64,000 bases of DNA from Galbula dea (lineage: Eukaryota; Chordata; Aves; Piciformes; Galbulidae): assembly GCA_013399015.1 (NCBI GenBank), contig VWZX01002867.1:1163368-1227367 (forward strand). Direction: 5' to 3'. The notes beneath the pieces were generated by a model. That model was given only the letters and a program-made list of their open reading frames with translations, made no database searches and was not told where the DNA came from. The translations under genes and the position numbers were made by a program. This document shows, piece by piece, positions 46,617 to 59,248 of the stretch (position 1 is its first letter; each line of letters begins with the position of its first letter).

Positions 46617-47895
46617 CCATAAATGTTTAGCAGCAGTTGTGATGATCATACCCAGATGTTTACTACTTATGTGAAGGCTTTAGGGTCTTTTTTTCCCCCC
46701 CCCATCAGTGTAAACACAGTTGATCACTTCCTATCCTGTGTATCTTGTTCCTCCCTGGGAGTGGAGGGAGGAAATCATCCCAGTTCTGGCTTAACATAAA
46801 CTTCCAGGGAGGTTGTGAAGTGTTTGGCTTTGCAAACTGTGAACATGACTTCAGCTGGGCAGGGAGAACATGGTTCCATGGTTAGCACTTTGCAGTTGAG
46901 ATCTTGGAAGCAATTAGGGCAAGGATATCTTTGCTGGATACAAATTGGATCTGTTTTTTGGGGGTTTCTTTTATTTTAATTTATTTTAATCTTTCTGGGG
47001 TTTTTCTGTGGGTTTTTTTGGCTTTTCTTTAATTGTTGTTGGGGTTTTGTTGTTCTTTTTGGGGGGGGTCTTAAACAACTTTCACTAGACAAATGTTCCT
47101 TCTCCTACTGCATAATCCAAGACAAACCAACCTGTTGGGAGTGCATTTAAAAGAAGCAGGTCCTTGCCTTCAGATGAGGTAAAGAGAAAGAAATATTTCT
47201 CCTGTTTGCCAAAAGATATTATGGTTTACATTACCTTTCTTTTTTTGTTGGTTGTTTTAAATTTTCCTTTTATTAACTGGTTCTTCTAAACCTTTCAAGA
47301 ATGTTGGAGTTTCCCCTGTGACAATTAGTTTATGGTGTGGTTCTGAAGTGGATTTATATTGGAGTGATAAAATTACAGGCCCAAATGACAACCATCATGG
47401 AAAATATTGGTTCATGTTTGGCTTTGCATACCACAACTGAAAGGTTCCTACCCATTGCCAACAAGCAGGAGGAAATCAAGATAATAATAGATACCTTTAT
47501 AGGCATGAGCTGGGTTCCAGGACATGCCACAATAGATTTGTAGAAGGTGAACTGGAATATTTTAGCTGGGTTTCATTAATGGAGAAAACTCTGGCAGGTT
47601 GGAAAGAGGTAACTCCAGTTCAGGCATTGGATTTGTCTGATCTTCTCAGGAAAAAGGCCAATCTTTGAAAGCCCCAAATTGAAGAGCTTGCTGAGTACCA
47701 GGTCAGCTGATTATATCATAGTAGAATTCCTCCCTTTCCATTGTGTTTTTCCAAAGGAAAGCCTCAGGAGGTCAGGAGGTTTACTTGGGATGGATTTTGT
47801 TGTTTTTCAGAGGAACATTTCCAAAGCCAGAATGCTCCTCTGGGAATAGGAACTCTCCCAAACCAGAAGGTTTGCAGCTCATCCTAGTGGTCCTG
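46617..47895. other. unique non-coding DNA
   Basis: It contains a C9 run near 46696 and a G/T-rich stretch listed separately. No gene seen. Confidence 0.55.
46949..47071 (+). repeat. T/G-rich low-complexity stretch
   Basis: Long T and G runs (TTTTTTGGGGGTTTC, GTTGGGGTTTTG, TTTTTGGGGGGGG) separated by T-rich segments. It is similar in kind to 16180-16290 and 39105-39145, but there is no CpG island next to it. Confidence 0.8.
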
Positions 47896-48141
47896 CCCAA
47901 GTTGTGCCAGGAGAGGTTTAGGTTGGACTTGAGGAATAATTCTTTCCCCAAAAGGGTTGCCAAGGCCTGGCCCAGGCTGCCCAGGGCAGTGATGGAGTCA
48001 CCATCCCTAGAAGGGTTAGAAAGATGTGGAGCTGTGGTGCTGAGAGCCATGGATTAGAGGTGACCTGGCAGTGTTGGTTGACAGTTGAACTCCATGATCT
48101 GAAAGGTCTCTTCCAACCAAAACCATTCTATGATTCCATAA
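47896..48141 (+). mobile_element. CR1 LINE 3' fragment
   Basis: Sense-oriented. CCCAAGTTGTGCCAGGAGAG, TTGGACTTGAGGAATAATTC, CTGCCCAGGGCAGTGATGGA, GAAAGGTCTCTTCCAACCAA, tail CATTCTATGATTCCATAA. Confidence 0.95.
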
Positions 48142-48701
48142 ATCTGACCATTTTCTGTGGCCCAAGGTAATGCTTCTCCACCATGTGCAAGCAAGGAATG
48201 GGGCAGCTGCCAAATGCATGTGCACCTCCAACTTCTCCCACAACATCTACACCCACCAGCTCTGGGCTGAACATGTCCCTTTGCCTGCTTCATGTTGCTC
48301 TGAGGAACAGGCACTCAAGGGAAAAAGGGTTGTGTGTACACTTGGGGTGGGTGGGGTTTAGTTTGAGTGGCTTTCAAGGGTGGGTTGGACACCACAGCAT
48401 CCATTCCTCAGCTAGCATCTCTCTCTTTCCTTCTCAGTGGATACTCTGATGGCTAAGAAGCCAGAGCTATGCTATGGTTATGCTGCAGTCACAGTGCAAC
48501 TCTTAACCAGCTACCAGGCACAAATCCATTGCAATTTATACCTTGATTCTTTGGGGTATGCTCATGACCATATTGCCTAGCTCTGAAACTTCCTAAGTTT
48601 GGGTTATCCAGAGTACAACCCTGGTGAAAACAAGCCCAGCTGAGCTCTTCAGTTTTCCAAGTGTTTCTACATTTGCTGGTTCAGAGGAATTATTTACACA
48701 G

Positions 48702-48755
48702 AACTGGATGATCTTGAAGAGTTTTCCCCAGCCTAAATAATTCTATCATTCTATG
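48702..48755 (+). mobile_element. CR1 LINE terminal remnant
   Basis: ACTGGATGATCTTGAAGAGT, then CCCAGCCTAAATAATTCTAT and ATTCTATG. This is just the last 50 bp of a sense-oriented CR1. Confidence 0.8.
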
Positions 48756-50151
48756 TACTAACTGAAGAAAAGACCAACAGGTTACCAACAGGTGATGGGC
48801 TATGGAAGAAATGTATGTTTACTGGTCCCCAGGTAAGTTTGCATTGAAGGATGCAGGTGGCTCAGAGCCTGCTTAGCATCCAGTTAGCTCTGGGACATGG
48901 TTTTTACTCTGGGTGCTAATTTACAGCTGCAGAGCTGCTGAAGCACTGCTATGAGCCCTGGTTTCAAACCATTCTTGGAGAACTTTGAGGAAGGTTTCTC
49001 TAACAAAAAAAAATAATAATAAAATGAGCCAGTGCTGCTGAGAAACTGAAAACATTAGTGGTTTGAAAGAGTGTCATTATTTTTGCTGTAAAATTGTACA
49101 GGGTAGTTTGGCATCTCTGTCTGACATCTGCTCCACATTGTCTTGTGCCAACCCAAACTCATCAAGTTAGAGAAGATGAAATATTCTCCTCCTTCCCAAA
49201 CCCACCTCTCCTCTGGCTTGCTCTGCAGCTGTCAGCAGCTTGGCCACCTTGGTTTCATTACTGAACCATTCCCCCTGGCCAGCCACTTCTGCTGCTGACA
49301 GTTCTGCTCTGAGTCTTGCTGAGCCTGTTTAAAGATGCAGTTTCCCCCCATGGCTCTCCACATCTCTTTCCCTTCCAGCAGATCTCAGGAGAAACATCAT
49401 GTCTTAATGTAAACCCTTGCTGAGGAAGGTTTTCAGTTGAGGGCCTGGATTCCCTCTCATTAAGGAGAACTAAGCAAGAAAACTATGAGCTGAGAAACCA
49501 GAGCTCCAGAAAGATGGACAGTGGAGAAGTGTAACCATGGAAGAAAGTCATGAAGGGGAAGCTAAATGAGAGAAGAAAAAGGCAAATGTTGCAGATTTAA
49601 ACTCATGAAAGTTTTCCAGGTCTGACACACCTCTACCTGGTTCATTCTCTTAGCTTTGCTTGAGATAATGAGTGTTCTGCTGCCAATTAAATTAACAACC
49701 TTACATATGTGGGAGGTAGGTCCCCAGGAGGTGTTGGAGGTTTATGAAGGAATCCCAGAGCAACAGAAGTTGCCAGGAGAAGAGTCTGGAGGAAGGAAGC
49801 AAGCTCAGGAAGTCAATTTAAAGAGAAGAGCTGTGCTTTCCAATCCAAAATAAACCAGCTTTCAAACAAACCCCAAAACCAGTGGATCCAGGCTTCTGGA
49901 TGTAGCAGTTGAAACTGTTGGCCCCAAGGGATACCTGGATGTGGTTGTCTGCACACATCCATGCACATGCACACAGGGGTGCCCATAAAAACTCTGCTTT
50001 ATGGGAGCTGAGCCTGTGCTCAGAAGCTCAAGGAAGCTCCAGGTCTCTCTGGACCCATCTGCACCACTCAGCAGCTTGCTGCTGGTCCAGAGGCAAAAGG
50101 CAGCTGCAGAAGAGCTGTGCTAAGACCCTGAGGCTTGTGTGACCCCCACAG

Positions 50152-50394
50152 ATACCCCAAGCCAAGGGCATCTGCAGAGATTTGAGGATGCCTGCTGGAG
50201 CAGGAGCTACAGAAGAAGCATCAGTCATGCTGAAACCTCATTCATCTAGGAGCTCTCAACACCTGAAGCCCTGTAGATGTACTCAAGGTCCCCACCCAAC
50301 ACTTGACTCCAATCATGCTTCTGAGGAGCACAGGAGTCTCATTAGTTGGGACAGGTCTGAAGCTGGCTGGTGGCTCCCTCTGCCCATCAGAAAG
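50152..50394 (+). other. weak candidate plus-strand exon (243 nt)
   Basis: An acceptor-like site (GTGTGACCCCCACAG) ends at 50151, and a near-consensus donor (AGAAAG|GTGAGC) follows 50394. The 243 nt between are 81 codons with no stop in phase 0. The peptide (for example PAGAGATEEASVMLKPHSSR) is rich in Ser, His and Arg and looks unlike a folded domain, which argues against coding. The acceptor tract is short. Probably chance. Confidence 0.08.
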
Positions 50395-51433
50395 GTGAGC
50401 AAATCACATCATCACTGGAGGTGGGCTTGGCATTACTGGGGCCTATTTCAGCTCAGCCCTGAGGACCTTCTTTTGGTGTTCTCTGGCTGCAGCTGGTTCT
50501 TCTGGGGATGGATCTTTGGATGGTGTTTTTGCTGTGTGGCTGTTGCTGCTTCCTCATCTTGGTTGGGCTCCTGACTGTGCTTCCAGTCCAAGTCAAATGT
50601 GAGTAATGCTGTTGATTTCTTCACTGTTGTTGTCTCCACCTGGATTTAAACATGGTCTTGTCTGTTAAGCTTGGTTATTCTTGCTTTGGTCATGGTCTTT
50701 TCATGGGCTCTGCTCCCAGTATGCTTTGAAAGCTGCTAGGCAGGCAAGGACACTTAAATCTGTGCCCAAAAGGTGAGGCTGGGCTTGAGTGTGGTTTGAT
50801 GCCAAGTCTCAACACACAGTTAAGATATCAGTATGGCTTGTAGAGCTTCATTCAGGAGTTCTTTGGGATCTTTGCACCACTGTGTATTTGTTTTGGAAAG
50901 AAGAAAGTATTGCTTGAGTTGCCTCTACCAGGATCAATTTGGTTTCTTTGCATGCCCTGGTCATGTGTCCAGAGAGCACTCTGGGGTTAGGAATGTATAG
51001 TTATGAAGTGCTGAGATATATTTTAAGACCTTGAGCTCCTCTTTGGGCAGAAAGCTCTTTAATCTCAGATTTTCATAGCTCCTAATGTTTATCCTAGTTT
51101 GGGTTTTTCCTTGTTCTTATTGCCATGTAGTTGGTACCATTCCTGGACTGCAGCTGGAGAGTGCACTCCTCCTCCAAGATGTGCAAGCAACCCAGCAAGC
51201 TGTCTAGTCCGCTTGGACTGTGTCCCAAACCTTTCACCTCTCATCTCAGGGTATTGACAGCTCCAAGGGTTTTCTCTAAACTGTTGATATTGTTGAGATG
51301 GTTGTGATATTTGCTCCTTAGTCTTGAACTGCTATGCTCCATTCCTTTGTTTATATAAAGCCTCAGTGTTCATTAGGAAAGCCTGAGCTGGGGAAAAAAA
51401 AAAGTCCTGTGCTTTCAAGTTATTTGTTAGGAG

Positions 51434-51508
51434 GGAAGGAAATCCAAATTGAAGGCTCTGGTGTGGTGGAGGAAAGGAAAACCAAATTGAAGGCTCTGGT
51501 GTGGTGGA
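51434..51508 (+). repeat. 38-bp tandem duplication (two units, second partial)
   Basis: CCAAATTGAAGGCTCTGGTG followed by TGGTGGA starts at 51444 and again at 51482, 38 bp apart and identical over 27 bp. The preceding GAAGGAAA is also shared. Confidence 0.95.
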
Positions 51509-52453
51509 CCTATGTGGATTCATACCCCACCAGTGCTTCAGGGCAGTGGTGGATGAGCCCAGAGTTGATGCTGACTTAATGGGTGCCCAGGGCTAGCAGT
51601 GTTCCTTCCCTGGTTAGAGACCTTTTCTAACTACACTAACATCTGGAAGGTGGCTCCAAGTTCTGGAAGGCTTTGCAGTGAGTTTCACATGCTCAGACAC
51701 AGGGTGCTGAGAGTGGAGGCTGTTTGCATGATCTATGTTGTGATGTGCTCCATGTGATCTCTGCACCCTGGGATTTAGATAGCAGCAGTAAACAGGTGCT
51801 TTGTATCCCAAATATCCCAAGACTCCTCAAGCACCTCTTAAACTGCCAGGTCTGTGCCTGTAGCTTGGCTTTCTGCTGTTGGGCAGACAATCCAAGTGAC
51901 AGGCCCTTCCTTAAAGGGCTGTTAAGTGGAGATGTAAAGTCCAAGCTGATGCTTACCTGAAGTCTAGCCAGCCTGGAGGCAGGAAAGAGGGAGTTGTGCC
52001 TTGTAGATGTACTCAGAGCCACCCTGGGAGTCACACCTGGATCTGAAATCCTTCTCCAGCCTTTGATGTGGCAGAGAGACTTTCCTTGGTTTGTCAATAA
52101 CTGTCTAAAAGCTCAGAATGCTTTCACAGATTTTTCTTATGTTAAATCCAACACTAGTCTAGGTATTTCCTTTCTGCTTCATAGGGACCACTTGTGTCTT
52201 CCCAGTTATCTGTGGAGGGGTTGAGTTCCCCCTGTGAGATGCTGATTTCATTACAACCCTGGGCTATAAACACTGTGTTTTGCAGCACTGACTAATTGCT
52301 GGGTGTAATTGGCAGATGGAAAAACCTGTGTCTGGGCCAGGAGATCAATTCAGCCCCTTGCTCTCTGCCAGCAAGTGAGTTATCTCCATCTCAAGTGACT
52401 TTTATTTCACTTCTTGATCTTATTTGTAAATGTGATCCCCTGATGACACAGTG

Positions 52454-52461
52454 TATAAAAG
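52454..52461 (+). promoter_or_regulatory. TATA-box-like site
   Basis: GTGTATAAAAGCTTGG holds a consensus TATAAAAG. No CpG-rich context or recognisable downstream exon was found, so it may be a chance match. Confidence 0.12.
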
Positions 52462-53010
52462 CTTGGCTTGCAGCATGATGTTGTTGAGATGAAGCTGGAA
52501 GGAGCTCCAAGAATGCATGAGCTATTTTGAATGTGAACTTAAAATCCTTCTTTCTGTTCTCCCCATTTGGACTTATTTGGGCTAAGGGAGTGAATGAAGA
52601 GGGGAGATGTTGCTTTGTGATTTAGAGGAGGAAGGAGGGGAACATGCCTTGGACCTAGAGGAGAAAACAGAACCTTGGTGGAAGCTAGTTTCTTCTCCCA
52701 ACTCTGCACTTTCCTGAGTGGGTCATTTACTTCAGGTCTCCTGCTTTTTCTGTGATCTCTAGTCAAAACTCAGCTCTGCTCGTGAGAAATTACAAGGGTG
52801 GTTAGTTTCCTAGCTAAAAACTGCTAAAGTTCTTGTTCTGCTTGCTACTGAAATACTCTGCCATAGCTTGAGGTGATTATATGGGGAGGAAGAATTCTGA
52901 GCCCTGTCTTAGCTCCATGCAGGAATGTATCTAGTTAGTAAAGCTTAATATCATCTCCTCCTATGTGGTTACATGCATATTGAAAGTGCTATTTCTATCT
53001 TCAGAGATAA

Positions 53011-53064
53011 ATCATAGTCATTTAGGTTGGAAAAGACCTTTAAGAAGACTGAAGTCCAACTTCC
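53011..53064 (-). mobile_element. CR1 LINE terminal remnant
   Basis: ATCATAGTCATTTAGGTTGG, then AAAAGACCTTTAAGAAGACT and GAAGTCCAAC. This is the 3' end of a minus-oriented CR1 with the rest missing. Confidence 0.8.
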
Positions 53065-55228
53065 AGATGTTGAAGTAATGCTTTGATTCCAGTGGGAGCT
53101 AATTAAACATCATCTTACAAACTCCATCTCCTGATGGAGTTTGGATCAAGTGTGACTGCCTCATCCTTACCCTGCAGCCCTGTGGTTGTCTTGGAGGTGA
53201 GCAACTGTATTAAAATCCAGGGAGTTCCTCTGGGTATCTTTTAAATGCTCAGGTGAGTTTCCCTATGGTGATATCTCAGGCAACTTGCTTGTGCCCAGCT
53301 GCCTGGAGAAAGCTCCTTAGAACTTGGTGATCCTACCTGCTGGTGGTGAGACACAGGAGCCCCCCAGACATCACCTTTGAAGGGTCAGCTAGGAGGTTCT
53401 CAGGCTTAGAGCTGCTGTTATTGGACAGCAAGGCTGAATTTCACCCATGGGTACATTGCAGACAGAAGAGTTGTTGCATGGGATCTGCTGGGGATGGTGT
53501 GCAGAAGGGATCCTGCCTTGCAACAGGGAGGAGAGGATGGGGGCAGGATTGGAAGGTTCTGGGAAATCCCTCCCAGCTGTTCTCTGAATTCATGTCCAGA
53601 TAGGGCTGGCAGATAACTGCAGCCACCATCCAACTGCTAGGATTTCCTCAGAGCATGAGAAACAGACTTTTTATGCCTCTGACCTTGATCTGAGTTTGTT
53701 TCCTTTTAAGCTGCTATTTAAAGGGGGGGAGAGAGGGAGGGAGGAGGAGTGGGTGCAAGAGAAAGAAAGAAAGTTTGATTTCTTTCATGTTGCTGGAAGC
53801 AAGCAATTGATAACACTTGCAAGAGCCAGGCAGGGAGCCAGGGGGACACTGCATAAGGCAGTGCTGCTGGCTGGGGATGCAAAGCTCTGCTTGGTTAGGG
53901 ATCCAGGCCACCCTTGGAGATGCTTCTGCCAATGGTTTTGGTCTGGAGGGAGTGTTGCAGGTTAAGCTTCATGATCTGAATGAATGCCCACCAAGAGACA
54001 GGGTCAGGACCCCCAGCTTCAGGGTCCTTCCTAAAGTCTACAGGCAGAGGGCTTCCCTGCTGGGAGGCAAAATAACTCCTTCCACCTTGGCTGTTGCTTT
54101 CAGGCCAGATTTGGTTTGGAGGAAGTTGAGGAGTTAATGGTGGATTTTAGGAGGAGGATAAATGCATGGAAAAAAAGAAATATCAGTGTAAAGCTTTTAA
54201 TTAGGAGTAGAAAATAGTCCTTATCACTACTCTGGGAAACTATTGTTCTGATTTTTATAAATACACTTGTATTCCCCTTGACTCTTTTCCCTCTCCCTCC
54301 CCACTTGCTATCTTCCCAGCTGTATGCCCTTGGCTGCTTCCCAGACACTTCATGATGCAAGAGAAGATAAGTTGCTAGGAGGAATAAAAATCAGAGGTGC
54401 TGCACATCTCACACTCTCCTAAATCCAGTCCTTGCCTGGCTATTCTAACAGGTTCAGTGGAAAGCCTCATGATTTCCATTGGGACACAAACAACCCCAGG
54501 CACCTTTTCTCCTGGATGGAGACTTGCAGATCAGCTTGGGGCTGGGATGATGATGGCTCTGCCCCCCCTGGGTGCCCCCCCTGTCGATGACATGTGAACA
54601 AAAGCTGTGTAACCTTCCTGGCATCTGCTCTTGGCCAGGTGCCCTTTGCTGACAGCCTTCATTGTGCTGGGCAAGGTCTGAAGGTTAGGGGGGAAGAGGA
54701 ACACTAGGCACAGGAAGATTTTCAGCAGTGATAAGAAATTTGGGGTGAGAAAGTAGATTTTTTTTTTCCAGTGGTTAGGAAGGTGAAAACCCCAATGCCT
54801 TTATGCTGGTTTGAAGGCACTTTTGCTGTAATGCTGTGGAGCATTGCCTGGGCTGAGGAACTACAGAGACAGTTGAAAAACAGGAGGAAAAAAATCCCTT
54901 GCTGTGGTTTTTTTCTAACTGTTGGCCCCAGAGATTCCATTTGATTCTTCCAGTGGCTCACAGCATGAGATTGGCTCTGCTCTCCTTCCTTGAAAAGGAA
55001 GTGAATAAAGCCTAGCAATCTCTAAATGTATTTTAGCACAACCTAGCAAGTACTCTCTTGCAGAGTGCAATAGCTTCTTGGGGTGGAAGGTGTTGTGTCC
55101 AAAGCCAAGCAGATGCAGAGGGTGTAAGCCACTGGGATGGGACAAGGTTTCTAGGAATCCCTCAGTGATCTGGGACTCCCTTTGCAATGCACTGACATGT
55201 TGCAAGGCATGGTGGAGTTATCCTTCAT
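53065..55228. other. unique non-coding DNA
   Basis: A purine run lies near 53720-53775 and a T9 run near 54757. No recognisable gene. Confidence 0.55.
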
Positions 55229-55426
55229 AAGGTAACAGGAGGAGAAACTTGTTTGGTGTGAGGGTGTTGGAGCCCTGACCCAGGCTGCCCAGAGAGGCTG
55301 TGGGGTCTCCTCCTGTGGAAAGAGTCCAAAGGCAGCTGGAGGTGATCCTGCTTTAGCAGGGAGGTTGGACTGGATGATCCCCAGAGGTCCCTTCCAACCC
55401 CAACCATGCTGGGATTTGGGGATTCA
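55229..55426 (+). mobile_element. CR1 LINE 3' fragment, older type
   Basis: Sense-oriented. GTGAGGGTGTTGGAGCCCTG, AGGCTGCCCAGAGAGGCTGT, TGATCCTGCTTTAGCAGGGA, GGATGATCCCCAGAGGTCCC, tail CATGCTGGGATTTGGGGATT. Its 3' end differs from all other copies here and is more eroded. Confidence 0.9.
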
Positions 55427-56479
55427 TCATCTTTTGGAACTAAGGTTTCTGGGGCAGATGAGAAACAACTCAAGAGCAGCTTTTAGGGACTCCTGTGTGC
55501 AGACAGTGGGAGCAAGTGGGTTTGCAGAAATGTCTCACATTCTGTAGCATGTGGAGAGTCCCAGGGCTGAAGGAAGGAGCCACCAGAAGGCAGTGATGCT
55601 ATGGCAGTAGGTGTTAGGTCCTTTTCCTTGCAAAGCCAGATGGGAGGAGGAGATGATTTCTGGAGAGAGGAGGAGAGGAAGAGCTGACCCCTGCTAATGC
55701 TGTCATGCTGTGGTGCCTGCTCTGTGTTAAGGGAGTAAAGGAATGGTTACATTGCTGCCCAGCTCACCCACAGCACTCTGCCTTGCCTTAAAAGAGGCAG
55801 AAATCTAAATCCCTGGCTAACTTCAAAGCAACTCAGGGAAGATTAGGCTCTTTCAGAGTCAGGCAGCAGAGGAGGGATTTTTTTGAGGCTGAAATGCTGC
55901 TGAGGACCCTTAAGCCTTCTCTGGGGAAGGACTGGGGGGGGAGAGAAGTGGCCCCTCTGGGTTGGAGATGCTTGTAGCAGATCAGGACCCTGTGTCCCAT
56001 CTTACCCCTGGCTTTCTATTTCCCAAGCTGTTGGCTCTTCCTGACTTTCTGGCTGCTCTCTGCTCCTCTTCATTAGCAGCTCTCAGCAAAATTGTACTCA
56101 GAAGTATGAGTTCATCTCCCAAAACTTTGTACTGGTGCCAGCAGGTCAGTCACTTTGCAAAAAAGCAACTTCCCTTGGAGAAACACTATCCCTTTGGAGA
56201 AAAAGCCAACAAGCCAGAAAAACAAACTAGCAAAAACACTGCCTTCAAAAACCTCTCCTCAACTTGAACCTCTTTCTGCCCTTGTCCAGTGGGATGGCTT
56301 GTTTGGGTAAGCAGAGCCTCCTGTGCTCTGCTAGTGACCTACAAACCTGCTTCTGTGGGGTGACCTCACCTGGCAACTCTGGACCAAGGGTGGGCAGCAG
56401 TTTCTGGCAGAGGGCAATGCAAGCTTTGCACAGTTGATCTCCTACTAGAGAACAACACATGTTGTGCAAGTTATTCCCA

Positions 56480-56535
56480 GGATTGTTAAGGTTGGAGGAG
56501 ACCTTTAAGATAATCAAGTCCAACCACCCACCTTT
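56480..56535 (-). mobile_element. CR1 LINE terminal remnant
   Basis: GATTGTTAAGGTTGGAGGAG, then ACCTTTAAGATAATCAAGTC and CAACCACCCACC. Only the final 55 bp remain. Confidence 0.82.
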
Positions 56536-58924
56536 CACAGCCACCTCTTAGCTCTTCTTGCCTTTGGCCTGAGGACTGCCTGGAAAGGTTGGTAGCTACC
56601 AGCAGATTGCTATTGCTAGAGCTCTTTGTGTAAACTTCTGGCTGTCACCCTCACCCCTAGGACCAGGATGCTTCTGGGAAAGGAGTCAGGCCATGGGGGG
56701 TGACACCAGCCCTACCTGATCCTGGCCACAACTCCTCCTGTCTCACAGCAACACTGAGTGGAGCTTTCAGCCCTTTCTCCTCAAGCATGAGATGGTTATG
56801 TATGGAAAGCAGCAGCTCCTGTGAAGGAATTGTGGTTTCATCTTGCTCCTCTTGACCCCTCCAAAGAAGAGCTCAGCTTGGCTAATACCTGGTTTGAAAA
56901 AGGTTATCCTGCCCCTTGGGGTCTCAAACCATCCAGACCCCAAATCCCAGAGTGGCTTCTAGAGTATGTCACTTTGTTTCTTCCCAAAGTTCCCCTCTCT
57001 GCTGGAAAAGGTTTTTCACAGTGAGCAGCAGTGAAGGCAGCTGAAATGTGTTATTCCTGTAGTGAAATAATGTTTTCCTAATCTCAGCATCTTATTTTTT
57101 AAGCATGTCCACATGGAGTGTGCACTTCCAGAGCAATCCAAGTCCAAGGCACAGCTGCAGAGAGCACTGGGAAAGGTTTAGCTGCTGGCACACTCCAGTC
57201 CTATGTCTCTCTGTTGGACACTGTAAGAAACCAGATCAGTTATGTGGCTTCCTCTCTGCTCCAGTGAAATCTTTGTGGCTTTTGGTTCCTTTCTTCTTGC
57301 TCTCCTGAATATGAGTCAAATGCACAAGGTGAACAGAAAGAGGGAGGGGGATGTGTCTTAAAGAAGAGCCCAGGGTGAAGGAAGGGTTGGTAGCATGGGA
57401 TCACCAATTTGCCTTGGGTTGATTAGTCTACATCAGAAAATCTCTATCTCAAGGGTGGGAGATCCAGAGCAGCTGCAGGTCATGGAGGCTCAGGCAAACA
57501 GATGTCCCATACCAGTGGCTACACTGGGCTAAAGGCAAGAGCTTCCCAACCTTCTGTGGCAACTAGTAGGGAGGAGTCCATGTGGGCAGCCAAGTGCCAT
57601 GAAAATTAACCTTGATAGAGTACAACTTGCCTGGCTTTATTCCCCTTTATTCTTCACAGCCCTTGAGGTGAAGTGTGCTGAGGAAGAGCTTGTGTTTCTG
57701 ACTGCTCTTTGAGGATCTAGGCAAAAGTGGAGATGTGCTTTCTCCTTTTAAGGCCAGTGGCTTTCAGCCAAGTCTCCTTTGAGATAACCTCTCTTTAAGA
57801 GAGGAAACTTCCCCTCCTCCAGACACTCCTTTGGGTCATGTTAGCAGCATTGCTCTGGATTGAGCTGCTGACATGGGCACAAGGAAGAGAATTGTGCCTT
57901 GGAGCTTGGGCCCTGTCTTGCCAGAGCTGCCAAGGTGGAACTCTACACCCCAGGAGTTCAGAGTCAGAGGTTTCCTGCATCCCTTCTGATGATCTTTCCA
58001 CACCAAATGTGGTTGTCACACCTGGGCATGCTAGAGCTCCTGCTTTGGGCTGTTAACAAGGGTATAAGATGAATTGTACACCTGGATGTTGATATGACAA
58101 TGTTGGTTTGAAAGGTGACTTCAGAGACAGACTCTGCTGGTCTGAACAGCTTCAACTTTTAGTACATACATAAGAAAGGAGACCTGGAGCAAAATCCAGC
58201 CTGGCCAATGTTTTACTGTAGCTGTCACTTTTCTTTGCTGCCCTCCAGCACCATTGAGTGGGATGCTTCTGCTATTAGCTTGTCTAATCTAGAATTGGAG
58301 GTTTTAAATACCAGTTGGTCTTTACTGTGCCAGTGCAGTCCTGAAGACTGCAGTGGGCAAACCACTGCCCTGACCCCTTCTACATCAGATCTAACCTCGA
58401 GCTGTTGGGAATGAATCCTTTACTGTGCTCAGTGTCTTCAAGGTTCCAGGGTTTTTCTTCTTGATAACTACTTTATATCACCCTTATCTCTTCACTTGAG
58501 AGTTGTAAGCCTGGAAAACAGTGATAAAATCCAACAGGGAACACAGATTGGATCCTACATGTCCATTTATTTTTCCTCATAAGCCAAGATGAAGATACAG
58601 CAATCTTGAAAGTATGTAGCACATGCTGCTGTTTTGAGCTCAACTAGACTTTTAGTGTCAACCCTTATCCTCTCTACTTCTTAGACTCTCAGGCTGATGT
58701 TGTATATCACAATCACACTGAAATCTAGAGGATACCACCTCATTTGTCACTTGCCACAAAGCATTTCTGCTGTCAGCCAGGATGAGGTCCCTAGTCAAGC
58801 CATGAGCAAGCCTTGGACATAGAGTGTGAGCAACAGCTCCAGTGAATATTCATGTCAGTACATGGATTAGAGGCTTCTCTAAAGCACCTCCTGCCAAGGT
58901 TCTGATGTCATCTGTCTTCTCAGA

Positions 58925-59245
58925 TCAGGGAAATGCTGTGAATTCAATTTTTGTGATGAACAAATCCCTTTCTATGAGAGCACTCAGGCTTGATACCAAG
59001 AATTCAACTGATTGCTGTAGTTTTTCCCCCTCCATCTCCACCCTCATGAGGTGGATGCTGGAGTTTGCTGTGGTTGTAGAGTAGATGAGGAAATGTTGAT
59101 CCTCTCCATGGACAGAACTTCCTAGAAGAGTAGGAACTGAGGCCAAATTTGAAGTCAAGAACTTGACATTGAAATCTAAGTGCAGGCTATTGTAGATCTC
59201 ATCACATGCCTTCAGCAGTGGGAATATGCATCCACCTGGGCTTAA
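58925..59245 (-). other. unrecognised protein-like open frame abutting a CR1
   Basis: Downstream of a minus-oriented CR1, the same minus-strand frame runs on for about 105 codons of non-CR1 sequence to a TGA. It includes PLLKACDEIYNSLHLDFNVK, then HFLIYSTTTANSSIHLMRVE, then LSALIERDLFITKIEFTAFP. The residue mix looks like a folded protein, but I recognise no family and no splice sites frame it. Possible explanations are a chance frame, a decayed pseudogene or a captured exon. Confidence is low. Confidence 0.1.
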
Positions 59246-59248
59246 TAC

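Larger units (their letters stand above)
48142..53010. other. unique non-coding DNA, about 4.9 kb
   Basis: This is the longest stretch without a substantial CR1. It contains a 54-bp CR1 tail, an AAT-rich run near 49006-49020, the weak exon candidate at 50152-50394, the 38-bp duplication at 51444 and a TATA-like site at 52454. No recognisable gene. Confidence 0.5.
55427..59248. other. unique non-coding DNA
   Basis: It contains one CR1 end remnant at 56480 and, at its right edge, the protein-like frame at 58925-59245. No recognisable gene. Confidence 0.5.
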
